Below are positions 23,590-35,189 of a DNA stretch of 64,000 nucleotides, piece by piece (position 1 is the first letter of the stretch; every line of letters begins with the position of its first letter). The notes below the pieces were generated by a model. It was not told where the DNA came from. It made no database searches and was given only the letters and a program-made list of their open reading frames with translations. The translations under genes were made by a program, and so were the position numbers. Origin of the DNA: Geosiphon pyriformis (Eukaryota > Glomeromycota > Glomeromycetes > Archaeosporales > Geosiphonaceae). The stretch covers positions 1 through 64,000 of the forward strand of contig JAAOMT010000638.1 in assembly GCA_016748015.1 (NCBI GenBank), read 5' to 3'.

Positions 23590-24540
23590 AATCCTTTGAA
23601 ATTTTTACGGCATTACGTCTACAACTTCCTAAAGAATTGAAGTATTAAAATTAGACCACTCCTCTCTTAGAGCAGCCTTAAGTTTTTCTACATTTTCCAG
23701 AAAATTTTCGTGTTTCTGGATATTATTCTTCACAAGTTTCTAGATATTTCTATGCGATTAAAGTCGGGGGAAGCTGCTGGTCAATTCATAGTTTTTAATA
23801 TTTTTCTTTTTGCGATTAATTTCACAACTTCATTTGCAGTATGAATTAGTGCATTATTTTGTTCAAAACACCAAATTTTTTCTTACTAATGAACACACTG
23901 TTTTGTAAAATAGTAAAAAGAATTTTCTCAAATAAGTTTTTTTTTGATTTCTTCTTTTTATTTGTCAAAAAATACCAAGAGACCATTGATTTCTTTTACG
24001 AAACATCTCCAAACCATTACCAAGCTCCGACCACTTTTGAAACTTGGAGTTAAACAGTCTAGATTATATCTTTCTCCTATATGACGCCATACCTTTATTT
24101 GTTGTGATTGTTTTTCAGATTTTTATGCTTGTTTTATTTAAAAAAAATTACACACTACCAATAATGTATATTTTAGATGTTATTTTCTTCGCGCCAAGCT
24201 ACTTGTCTAATTGCTTGATGTTTAAGAAACAAATAACTTTTTTGCTGCTATATGAAAACAAATTCCTGCATTATCAAGCTCTAAATGATTAAAAATATCA
24301 TAAAATGACATGCACTATTGTTTTATAGCTTTTCATTTAAGTTTATTTTTTCATTTTCTTGGTGCTTTTGTTTTTAGCTAGGAACCATGATATTGCTGTG
24401 GGGTTACACTTTATTTTCTTCATGATTTTCTTTGCACTCATAATTTTGATGAGGGCTAATATTTTCTCTTGATTAATATTGTTTAACTGCGTAGGGAGTC
24501 GCATTATATTTCCGCCAAACAAAATTATGTCCAGTGGTTA
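23590..24540 (-). mobile_element. Second Tc1/mariner transposase relic
   Basis: Minus-strand translation with frame changes gives, in order, VWRKYNATPYA (about 24.5 kb), SFKSGRSLVMVWRCF (about 24.02 kb), FEQNNALIHTANEVVKLI (about 23.85 kb), PAASPDFNRIE (about 23.77 kb) and FLENVEKLKAALREEW (about 23.67 kb). These match the RVWRKP, VMVWGC, QQDNAP.H and PAQSPDLNPIE landmarks of Tc1-family transposases. The block with the second catalytic Asp reads QNN, so that Asp is Asn. Several stops break the frame. Ends and terminal repeats were not identified. Confidence 0.75.
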
Positions 24541-24793
24541 GACTTGAGTTTTTCTCGTTTCAAGATTGGATCATTTTAAAATAGAAAACTTCAATTTTTG
24601 AAACATTTTAAATATCCCTTCAATAAATTTTATACAGGTATAGTTGTCAGAAAATATATAGTAATGATAAAATTAAAAAAAGACGGCCTCTGGCTAAGCT
24701 TAACACGATCTAATGGCGAAACCTTGAGAATAATTAGATAAATATGGAGTTAAATTTAAATCATGAAAATGTATTAATCAGTTTAAAGAGAAA

Positions 24794-25583
24794 TTACCAA
24801 TTAATTAAACCTGCCGCCTCTAAAACTTTATTCTTGTTAATAATAAATGGGAAATCGAGATTCAAGGTATATGAACGGGACGGTGGATGGTGCTCTTCTT
24901 TAGTTAGTTTCCACATTAAATTTGGGATTGCAGCTTCCATATTTTTTCGGATATCATCGCCAAATAAATCCAAAATATGGTAGCCTGCATAGGAGAATTC
25001 GTTTACCCATTCTTCAAAAATTTCTGCTATATCTCCAATTACTGCTGCCTCTTTGCTCTGGTAGAACAATAGTTGTAGATTATCTTCATGATTTGCTATC
25101 ATGGTCTCCACAGCGTGTTTTAGCATCAAAGCAAAGTTATGTAAATCAGCAGCCCATTGGTTTACCATATCAACAGGTTTATAAAGTGCCGAAGTTCCTA
25201 TTTTGAAGCATCTCATTTCCTGAAGAAGGCGTGAAAGATTGCATGTGTTTTCTGCATCAAAACAATGTTCTTGAAACCACGTTATTCTGCCTTCACGATA
25301 AAATCGCATGATGTAATGGAAAGTTTCGCCATCTCTATCGAAGAAATATTCGTGACCGTCAGCCTGATGTGATTCTTCACCATCTTCCAAGAACATTTTA
25401 CCCAAGAGAGTATTTGGATGAGCGATTAAGGTCGAGCGCAGTGTCTCGAACTTGAAATTCCCGCAAATAAAAGGTTTCAGAATTTTATACGGTTGAAAAA
25501 AATATGGAAATTGACTAACATACCTGAGTACCACCAATATTAAGTATTATCTTTTGATAGTTTTGCGAAGATATATTAGCCAT
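24794..25583 (-). CDS. BTB/POZ (K+ channel T1-like) domain protein
   Basis: Two exons (25524-25583, 24794-25450) give about 238 residues. The T1/BTB motif is split by the intron: exon 1 ends ILNIGGTQ and exon 2 opens FETLRSTLIAHPNTLLGKMF, which rebuilds the family pattern exactly. HEYFFDRDGETFHYIMRFYREG follows. This fold tetramerises, or adapts substrates to Cullin-3 ligases in KCTD proteins. No channel segments exist here, so a soluble adaptor role is more likely. The C-terminal 130 residues are helical with no known domain. The intron acceptor is TTTCAAG. The only other AG in the intron lies six bases from the donor, so this acceptor is forced. Confidence 0.85.
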
Positions 25584-26493
25584 ATTTTCTTTCGCTAAAA
25601 GACGATCAAATAATAGGAATCTTTAGATTTCTTTCCTTTCCATGTATTGAACGTAAGAGGAAAATTGCCCAGTAGCGACTTTATACGTAAAATTCAAAAC
25701 ATTATTATTAACCATTTTTCATCGATAATCTATCATCATGTGCATTATTATTATGTAAAGTTTTTATGATGTGATGTCAGCTTCGGATATTGTCGGTTCT
25801 AATCATTAGCACCATCATACATCTCGAGCGAAGATGCTTTCTTGATGATTTTTTGGAAAAACATGGACTTTTAAATAGCCATAACAGGTCAATTTTGATA
25901 CAATGCTTTAAAATATTTCAAACAAACAAGATCAAGCCATTTTTTTTAAAAATACCAAAAAAGTTGTTACAAATGTATTAAAATCAAATATATACATATG
26001 TAACATCAAATACCAAGAAAAAAGATATCTTAATATAAACACATATAATTTACTTTCTCACTCTAATCATTTTGCGCTGATTTTTTTTTAATTTCATTAA
26101 TTAAACTTTAATGCATGATTTAGCACTTTGCTAAAAAAAATGATTTTATCTAGTCTTTTGTATCTATTGATTTCCTTTCAATTCTGAAACGGGTGCGGCG
26201 TTCCTTTATAAAATCCGCTAACTGGATTCCAACTTCGTGAACTTGAATCTGTGATGTCCGGCAAAGTAAATTTCATCACTTGTACTCTCGAAATAATAAC
26301 TTGATTATGATGGTCCTTTCCAATAAAAGTTTTTTACTTTAAATGGGAGTATTTAAAGCTCAGTACACCATGAAAATATTCATCTGTTCTTCATTGATTA
26401 GGATGGGGGAGAATTGACTAATTAGATAAATATTTCATCTCAACGCTTTCATTTTTACATATGTTTTGAAATGATTTGAACCAATGTAAGTCT
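25584..26493. other. Intergenic, no gene seen
   Basis: AT-rich spacer between the BTB and Gly/Asn genes. A 63-codon frame at 25790-25981 shows no features and is not called. Confidence 0.45.
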
Positions 26494-27033
26494 CTATAAC
26501 TCGAATCTCATCCAGTTTCCGTTACCATTACCATTTCCATTACCATTTCCATTTCCATTTCCATTTCCATTACCGTTACCATTTCCATTTCCATTTCCAT
26601 TACCGTTACCATTTCCATTTCCATTTCCATTTCTGTTACCCTTCCTATTTCCATTTCCATTGCCGTTACCATTTCCATTGCTCTTCCCAAAATTTCCATT
26701 TCCATTGAAATTCCCATTCCCAATACCATCACTGTTTCCATTGAAATTCCCATTTTTTTTGCCATCACCGTTGCCATTGAAGTTTCCATTTAACCAACCC
26801 ATTCCATTTCCATTAAAATTTCCATTCCAGAATCCACTTCCAAACCCATTCCCGAACCCATTTCCACGACTATTATCACCATTTCCTTGACCGTTGAAAT
26901 TAAAAGGAAACTGGTATCCGGGGCCGTTACCATAACCATTACCATGGCCACTACCGTAGTTGAAATTTCCATTAAAGTTTCCGCGGCCGAAACCAGTTGT
27001 GGCTGTGGGTGTTATGCTAGTGCTTCGAGACAT
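26494..27033 (-). CDS. Gly/Asn-repeat low-complexity protein
   Basis: Single exon, 179 residues from the ATG at 27033. An in-frame GTG upstream is not a likely start. After MSRSTSITPTATTGFGRG nearly the whole protein is GN, GNF and NGN repeats with scattered Tyr, Phe and Trp, ending WMRFEL. The last third is a hexanucleotide tandem repeat encoding GNGNGN. No signal peptide or membrane segment is present. Such Gly/Asn sequences are disordered and, when aromatic residues are spaced along them, are often found in RNA-binding or condensate-forming proteins; that role is inference. An unbroken frame over 540 bp of repeat on one strand could also arise from repeat expansion. A start with non-repetitive residues and a distinct end argue for a real gene. 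Confidence 0.55.
   Translation of the reverse strand: MSRSTSITPTATTGFGRGNFNGNFNYGSGHGNGYGNGPGYQFPFNFNGQGNGDNSRGNGFGNGFGSGFWNGNFNGNGMGWLNGNFNGNGDGKKNGNFNGNSDGIGNGNFNGNGNFGKSNGNGNGNGNGNRKGNRNGNGNGNGNGNGNGNGNGNGNGNGNGNGNGNGNGNGNGNWMRFEL
26510..26690. repeat. Hexanucleotide (CCATTT/CCATTA) tandem repeat
   Basis: About 30 six-base units, mostly CCATTT, CCATTA and CCGTTA variants. On the minus strand they encode alternating Gly and Asn. Interruptions are synonymous or conservative, which suggests the coding frame matters. Confidence 0.85.
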
Positions 27034-27317
27034 TTTGGTCGTCTTTATATTTGAGTTTTTCAATTTGGATACCACAAGAGTTTAGTTGGAATTTTAGTAG
27101 TTAATTGATCGAGTTTCTATTTGCAAAATTTGAATAATATTAAAGGCTTAAATTGAGCGTTAAAAAAATAACAATTTCAGAAGAAACAAGCGTATTTATA
27201 AATACTGACACGTATATCCCATTTTGTACTTAAATAAAGCCACTTTTATTTGTATCACCTCAAGGCACAATATGTGGCTATGTGCTGACGATTTGCTATT
27301 CGAGCGAACACGAAAGC

Positions 27318-27340
27318 GGTTACGTGACGAATGCGTAACC
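27318..27340. promoter_or_regulatory. Inverted repeat upstream of the Gly/Asn gene
   Basis: GGTTACG and CGTAACC are separated by TGACGAATG, forming a 7-bp dyad about 285 bp upstream of the ATG. The surrounding 27.2-27.4 kb is richer in CG dinucleotides than most of the window, as expected of a promoter. The factor is unknown. Confidence 0.3.
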
Positions 27341-28479
27341 ACAAATTGTCATTCTTTACATTTTATAACTCCTATTGGTCAGGATGGGATTCGCAGGTAA
27401 ATAAAGAATTCTTCCCACACTTATCGAGAAACTTTGAGAACATCAAACAAAATTTTAGATTTATAAGCCGATCCCTTCCATTTTCAATATAGCAAATGAA
27501 AATGGGTTACAGTTCATTCGATGACATTGTTTTTTTAAAAGATAATAGTTTTTAAGAAACCTTTGCTCAAAATTCGAAATCTACCTGTGGCTGCTTTTAA
27601 AAGGTTTAGGAAGTTATATATATATATATCAATAAGATGCACTTCAATTTCGTACAAATTTTGATTAAATAAATCAATCTACAAGGGCTTTCTAGCTTAT
27701 TCCGAACATCCTCAATAGCTACATCTTTCAAATTTTATCTCCAATGATGAAAAGAATTTTAGTTTTCCCCCAACAACAACCAAACAGAAGAGAGGCTAAT
27801 TAGATCTACGCGATTTAGCAACAGAATCAATACTCAGATGATTATATTATCTTCAATTATATCATAACTATTAAAGGGTTTCTCGTTTATTCTCTCCATT
27901 CTTTAGGACACTAAGAAATTTTCAATTAGGCACGGAAAAGAAGAAATTAAATCTTTTTAAATTTGGAAATATCATCAAAGTTAAAAAATTTCACATTAAA
28001 AATTTTAGTTTGCTAAACTAAAATAATTGTAATAGCTCTTTCCATCATTTGTTCAGAAATAGACCAATCAATTTTCCTTTTGGCAAATAACCATTGAACC
28101 TAAGATACATTATGTAATGAAAGTCTTTGAATAAAATTCCTATGATCTAAATTCGTAAATACTCTTTCCCAATTTAAATCTAGTTAGAATTGTGGAACTT
28201 TAGAATTCTTGAGAAACATGTATCAGAAATAAGACATATGTTGGAAAACAATTGGGCAAAAGGTTTCTGGTTAGTAAGAGAATTTAAATGTTCATTAACT
28301 TTTTTAAGCAACTCTTTAAAAAAAAAAATTTTTAAAAATAAATTTTATTTTATTTTTTCATTTCTTGCTTATAATTATCTATTGCTACCTTTTAACGCCA
28401 TAGATTCATACGAAAATCAAATATTTAAAAGTTTTTTTTGTTATGTATTTATTTTTAGCAAAAACCTTAAAAAAATTGT
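27341..28479. other. Intergenic, no gene seen
   Basis: Moderately AT-rich. A frame at 28190-28486 grades into poly-Lys/Phe low complexity and is not called. Confidence 0.45.
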
Positions 28480-30631
28480 GTCATAAAGATAATAAATCTG
28501 CCAAGATTATACAATTAATCGTTTATATAAAAAAATTCTTTTATTGTTAATTTAAATATACATTAGTCCTTTTACACTTACAATATCTTTTAAATCAATC
28601 ACTTTTATAAAATTATCTTGCAGCAGTTATAAAGCCTGAATTTTGTTGAATGCTAGCTTCACAAGTGCTTAAATGAATATTTGGAATAATTGTAAAGTCT
28701 AAATACTCTTGAAAAGTTCCAACCATAGGTATTTAGTTTAACAGTTGAATAGTCATTCAACCTTTCATATTGGTATTTTAAAATATAAGTACCAATTTTA
28801 ATAATATTCAACACCTTGCAAGTATATATTTTTCTTCAATCTCAGCGCAAATAAGATTAGAATTTGAACCAAGTCATTTTGATTAAATTGATATGAGTGT
28901 TTTTGGCCTTTCTTAATTTATTCTCTCATTTTTTTGGTAAATATTTTCAGATGTTGAATAGTTTCAGTGTTAATAATATTTTTAAATATTAGTAAAAGCC
29001 TCAAAAAAAAATAAATGATTTAATATTATTATTTGTGTATAAAAGAGAATTCTAAAAGTTGATTTAATAGTAATGTTGCAAAAACTGAATAGAAAATAAT
29101 AAAGAAGAAAATTTATAAAACCTTAGTGGGCTTTGAAAAAGACTATATTTATTGATTATTTTTGCCTGATATTTTGATAAGTTTATTAAATTTCTTGTCA
29201 ATACTTGAACTCTAAAAATAATAAAAATAATAAATTTTTCATTAATTTTTCTTGTTAATTGCAACAACACATCAAAATGACATGGAATATAGGCATTATA
29301 AATTTTGAAATTTATTTTAATTTTATAAAAAAAAAGTATATTTTCATGGTAAAAAACATAAAAAAATAAATAATTTCTTATTATTAATTGCAGCAACATA
29401 TTAGAAAACTTAAGGCATAAATGCTATAACAAAAAATAAGTAATTTTTATTATTATTAAAATTTAAAAATTAAATTAATTTTTATTTGTATTCGATGCAT
29501 AATGAATTTTAAAGTATATTTTCAAATTTCATAAAAAAATCAATAAATATTTAAATCGAAATTTTAAGTTATTTAACAAAAAAATATTTTTTCATCAATT
29601 TTTCTTGGTTATTTATTTCTAGTCACATGTTTTACTGTTTCTTTTTTTTTCAAGTTTTTTGAAAAGATAATTTATTTTGATACAAAAAATGATTGTTCAA
29701 GTCTATATTTCTTTTGTATACTTTTATTAATTTTTTTTATACTTACTACTAATATCACATATTTTACCATTTTCTTTTAAAATTAATTATAATTTAATTA
29801 TTGATTTAGTTGTAAACTCAATTATTACATTTTATTTTATTAACTATATATAAGTAAGACTTTTTAAAGCTGCAAAAAAACATTTGACAAAAAAAAATTA
29901 TTACTTACACTCTTTAATATTTACTTAAACTTTACCCAATATTTTTTTCTTTTTTGAATTTTTATATGTTAAAATTAGCTCAAAAAGCAAAAAACCCGTT
30001 TCTAAAACCCTCCAAACAAATGTTTGTTAAAAATATTTAATATCTGTTATTAAATATTAAGAATACCAATTAAAGCATAAAATTATAATAATAGCTGTAT
30101 TATTTTTTTTAATAAAAATTACACCCTATTTTTTACTTTTAAATTTTTTTGAAAATAATATTAACTATAATTTAAAATTGATTATATTGATTAATTACTT
30201 GAATATTTAATTTGATCTTTTGTCAAAATTTTTTTAATTGCAATAAATGATTTACTTGAAATTTTTTTTTAATAATTCAATAAGAGCTTTCTCTTTATAA
30301 ATAATTTTATTATTAATTTTTTGACAAATAAAATAAATTCAAAAATTCAAAAATTTTTTTATTACTATCAAATAATTTATAATTTATAATAATAATAATT
30401 GAATTTATTAATATTTTATTTTTATTTTAAACCTTTATTTCAATTTATTAGATAATATAATTGTTATTTAAAATAGTTAATAAAGTAATTTTAATAAAAA
30501 TAAAGTTAATTATTACTTAATTTAAATTTAGAATTATGTAGAATAAAATTAAAATATTTTTAAATGTATATATTAAAATTCCCAAAAAAAAAAAAAAAAA
30601 AAAAAAAAACCAAAAACAAAAAAACAAAAAA

Positions 30632-30679
<48 letters not shown>

Positions 30680-31160
30680 TATAGCAGACAGTTTTTTTTT
30701 TAAAATTATTCGTAAAATTGTAATAAAATTGAGAGGTTTTTTTCTAAAAATAAATTTTCAAAATTATTCAAAAAAGATTTTCTTTTAATGAAAACTTTAA
30801 TTTGGTATTATATATTATTAATGTAAAAATTAAAATTTTAATATAAAAAAATATTGCGGCAAGACTTTAATATTCAAAATTAAAGAAGTTGTTAATAAGT
30901 TCAAAATAGCATATTAATAATTTAAATATTTCAACTTAAAATATTATTAGATTACATATTAAATCGCAAAAATTATTAAAAATTATTAAAGTTCAAAAGT
31001 ATCAGCTTTCAAAGTAAAACACGATATTTAATTTTAGAAATTATTTAAACAATCTCAAAAATTAAAATCAAAAATATTAAGCTAGATTTATGAATCAAAG
31101 GTACATATTTATTAATCAAAATCTTGAACAAATACAACTAACAAAATACCTGAAGTTTAG
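28480..31160. other. Extreme AT island with A/T homopolymers
   Basis: About 2.7 kb dominated by A and T, with almost no CG dinucleotides and no coding signal. It contains the poly-A tract at 30584-30677. Confidence 0.65.
30584..30677. repeat. Poly-A tract
   Basis: A-runs broken only by single C residues, ending in a pure A-run of about 45. It could be the tail of an inserted reverse-transcribed copy or a low-complexity expansion. Length in the assembly may be unreliable. The frame crossing it (30564-30788) is not a gene. Confidence 0.9.
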
Positions 31161-31194
31161 CATTTAGATCTACACATTTGATTGCGTTATAATA

Positions 31195-31290
31195 TGACTA
31201 AAGACGATCGCTCAATTGTTTGCAGCCCTGTGGGAGAGTGCCACAACTTGTTATAACCGAGCTGTAACCTTTTTTTTTTTTTTTTTTATC
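31195..31290. other. GC-richer structured island ending in a T-run
   Basis: In the middle of AT-rich DNA, GCAGCCCTGTGGGAGAGTGC continues through CACAACTTGTTATAACCGAG to CTGTAACC and then about 18 T. It contains TGTGG/CCACA around GAGAGTG and the self-complementary GTTATAAC. This resembles a transposon terminus or a short noncoding transcript more than a gene. No A-box/B-box pair of a tRNA is evident. The family is unknown. Confidence 0.35.
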
Positions 31291-34200
31291 AAGAGCCATA
31301 ACTTTTTTGACTTGAGTTACAACCAATTGAAATTTTGATATTCTTAAAATAACATTTTTTAAATAGGACGTAAGAATTATTTGATAATTTAATTTAAATT
31401 GACTAATAATAATGCAGAAATGAATTACCCAGAAATTCACGGACTACCTTGTAAAATATCCGTCAAAGAAATTGTACTTAGGTACTATGTTGATTATCCC
31501 TTTCTAAATGATTTTTTAAAAGGAGAACTGTTGGGAATTATTGCTGTGTGACGTTTCTCAAAGTCAGGATCGTATAAAGAATAATTTGTTTAGGATCAGT
31601 ATCAGAAAATGAATAAAATTTTCTCATGAATTGTGTGGGTGGTAGAAAATCTTATACCGAATTTTTTTATCTCTTTGAAAGTAAATAATTTTTTTTTTTT
31701 AGTTAGACCCTAAGCTTTAACAATTAACGCTTTTAAGGACTAGTGAAATTGAAATTTCAATTTTATTGAGTTCAATTTACTTTTGTTTGAAAATGTAAAT
31801 GGTCATTTGAAAGATATTTCACCAATTTTTTATATTTATTCTTGAAAATAGAGACTCATTAGAAGAAAACTTTATATAACTATAGATATTAAGACCCTAA
31901 GCTCGGGGATGATTCTAATGAATTTACATTAAGAGGATATTTTAATATTCGGCCACTATCATTACTTCAATTAGTTTTGAAAATCAGGTCAATCAGAGCT
32001 TTTATATGGCAAAATTAATGGAATAAATTTTTTCTTGCTAAAAATTTAGTTCCTACAATAATAATAATAAAAATTCATTATTTGCGGTAACTAATAATTG
32101 AAACAAAAAATTTTCTAATTTGAATGACTTCACTTTGAAAATATTAATTAATTAACGAGTCATTTTCACACTTTAAAAGTATTTGATTGTAAAATACTTT
32201 TGATTGAGAAAAATTAAAATTATTGAAAGTTAATTAAATTTAAATTCTTGCTGAGAGGTTGCTACAATAGAATAGTTTCTCACAATGAATGGAACCATAA
32301 ATCACTCGCAATTACAAGAGGACTGGATATCTAGACAATTATCTAAGTTTCTTTAATTTATGTTAAAAGCATTTGATACAAAGATTTTAACTATTCCCAA
32401 GATTTTTTTTTACATTTCAGTTTAGCTTGAGAAAAAATTTAGCTTTTAACATTTTGACTCTTGGAAAAACAAAAAATTTGTTTGTCCAATAATTTAGAAT
32501 CTGTTTTTCAACATTATAGAATCAAACATAATACTCACAATTTGAAGAATAATGTCAGGATGAACCAGTTTATTTAAAAGCTGAAATTGAGTAAAAGAAA
32601 TCTCTTTGCTTAATATTTTGAAGAACCAAAGCAATTAAAAAAGTTCATATTTAATGGGTGATAATTTAACGAGACAAAAGCATAAGTTCTTAAGATGTAA
32701 GGAATTAAATTTTTGAAGAAAAACACACGAAAGATTTTTAGTAAAAGTTGAAAATGAATACGAAATTCGATTTTTTTTTTTAAGTTACTCATGTTGAGGT
32801 CAATGAATTCTCATATTAGTTTTTCTCATCCTGAATATAAAACGAATATATTAGACATGATATAAATGAAAATAGTTCAAAGGAAAATATTGACAAGTGG
32901 AAATCATCAAGCCGTCTGCTGAATTCGAAAAGTTAAATAATTAGAACATGTTTAATGCTCTAGAACTCAATTTATTAAGAGAGAGACAAATATAATAAAA
33001 TAAAAATATTTTTCAGACTGAATAAATTTTACAAACCTAGCGATTGAAACGAAATCAAAGCGGAAAAAAAACTTTTTTCGAATCGAATAGATGACAGAAT
33101 ATTTCATCAGTCTTTAAAATTATTGATCAGTGTGTACAGTATCAAAGGAACGGTTTGTAGTAGTAGTAGTTGTAGTAGTTGTAGTAGTAAAAGTATTAGA
33201 AAAAGGAATAATTTGATCGAAATTTTTTGTTGAACATTGAGCTTTTCATGTTTGCCTGCACCACGTTGATTATCTATGTGCGTAAATTTAAGGGAAAAGA
33301 CTGATGTGTGGTTTTTGACGTCTATATGAACTTTTTTCATTCATGATTACCCAATGTAAATGCTTAAAAACATTTTTGATAACCAAAAAGATTCCTCTTA
33401 CTCATATTGTTTAAATAGAAAAATTTTTTATGATCTTATAAACAATAGTTTTGAATTGATGATTTGAGACTGAATTTTCCCCCTTGCTTCAAACAAAAAG
33501 GTCAAAGAAGAAAATTTCAAATGGGTTTTCGAAAGAATAAGTCCAGAAAAGGTTTATTCTATTGAATAGATTGTTTGAAATCTAATTACATTCGGGGAAC
33601 TCTAAATTCGTTGGTACATGATATCTATGCTCATTTTTGAGTAGTGCCAAAGAATCACCGAAATTTGACAATGAGAGATGTTGAGCTATTGTCATTTATT
33701 TAATTGAGTCTTTTCTATTTTGTACTCTTACAATATTTTATTATATACTTTGTCTTGGTATGAAATTCATAAAAAAATTTAGAATTTACATTGATCAATT
33801 CAAATTCAGCAGCAGAGGATCGATTTTAAAAATTCTGATTTTTTAAGATTTCTCCTAATCATTCATATTTAGAGTCAAAGTTTTTGAAATAGCCTTTAGA
33901 AATCTATTCAAATAATTTGCAAACAAAATACTAGATTATTAACCCAATTTTATTGTTGGGCGTCTAGGGATTACTATATTTGTAAGATTAGCCGTCTCTG
34001 AATTGAAGAAAAAAAACTTTTTTTTATGATGTTTGTCTATTGAATCAAAAAATTCTGGGACCTATTTCCATAGTGCATGAAACGAGAGTAACAATTAGGT
34101 AATCTCTGAGAGAAAACTCTATCATTGGAAAGCTTCCAGGTACAAATAAATTATTAAAATTCCATAAATCTACTGCTATTATAAAAATGTATTAAATATT

Positions 34201-35159
34201 TTAATTGTAATTATTATAGCATCTTTCTTTATGCATCAAAGGCTTTCAAATCAAATCAAATCAAATCTCAAGGACTTTACCAATTGAAGGGTGGTAATCT
34301 TTACCTAAAAGTAGATCATTTTCAACTTCAAGTAACCACGAGCACAATATAAATTATTGAGTCTCTTAATGTTACCCCTTGCAGAATTTCTAAATTTGCT
34401 ATACTTCTTGATTAAATTAAGCCCGCCAAACGCTCTTTTGTACTTCTTGACGGTTTCAATTTAATCAAAATGTTGATTACTGGTCAAAGTCTCGAGCTTG
34501 AGTGAATCACCTGGTAAATATTATCGAAGAACCTAATTTAAATATTTTAGCCTCACAAAGGCATCCTATAAATCTGCCCCCGATCGGCTGACACGAGCTT
34601 AATTTCCTTGATAAATCTTTGTGCATGAGTTTATAATTGATTTGAAAAACATATGATATCCCATTATGGACAAAGTTCTGACGCGCGTAAAATTCAATTA
34701 TTTGTAGGTGAGATTTAATAATTTCAGATGTAAAGTAGACCAAAGTTTATTATAAAAATATAATTTTTGGGAAGCAAGAATTTGAACTTTAAATTGTCTG
34801 TCTGTCAGGGCTATTATACAACCTCTGTGAACCGGCTTTTTTTCAAGAAATCCGAGTTTCTTATTAGAAATCTATAGCTTTTGAAAGCATGGACAATGAA
34901 AAAAATTATATTGTTCTCATTGTTAAAGAATTGATTTTAATAAGCAAATACAATTATCTGATAGTTCTTACATAATCGGGAGGGAAATCATAATAGCCAG
35001 ATTATTACACTACCACCTGATGTGATGGTTATCTCCAAACATTTGTCATTCCCCACCGAGCAAAAGTATAATGAATCAATTTATAAATCATATATTATCA
35101 AAGTTTTAAATTTAAATTATCACTTATTAAAAATGTAAAATTTTTCGCAGTAATTTTTA
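31291..35159. other. Gene desert
   Basis: No supportable gene. A GTA/TTG-type microsatellite lies at about 33158-33190 and a short CAAAT run near 34250-34267. Small frames at 31198-31440, 32610-32792, 33107-33340 and 34507-34743 show no domains. Confidence 0.45.
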
Positions 35160-35189
35160 CCCCCCCCCCCCCCTGCCCCCCCCTCCCCC
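35160..35189. repeat. C-run cluster (minus-strand G-quadruplex candidate)
   Basis: Runs of about 14, 8 and 5 C separated by TG and T. The minus strand therefore has at least four possible G-tracts of three or more with short loops, the pattern of a G-quadruplex. The plus strand could form an i-motif. It is unique in this window. Confidence 0.9.

Noticed and set aside
26660-26890. Pro/Phe/Leu-rich plus-strand frame
   Set aside because: Antisense shadow of the Gly/Asn repeat.
30564-30788. Lys-rich open frame
   Set aside because: It is the translation of the poly-A tract.
34775-34850. Possible tRNA-like sequence on the minus strand (GTTCAAATTC near a GGTTCACAGAGG)
   Set aside because: The acceptor stem does not close and the D and anticodon arms cannot be drawn.
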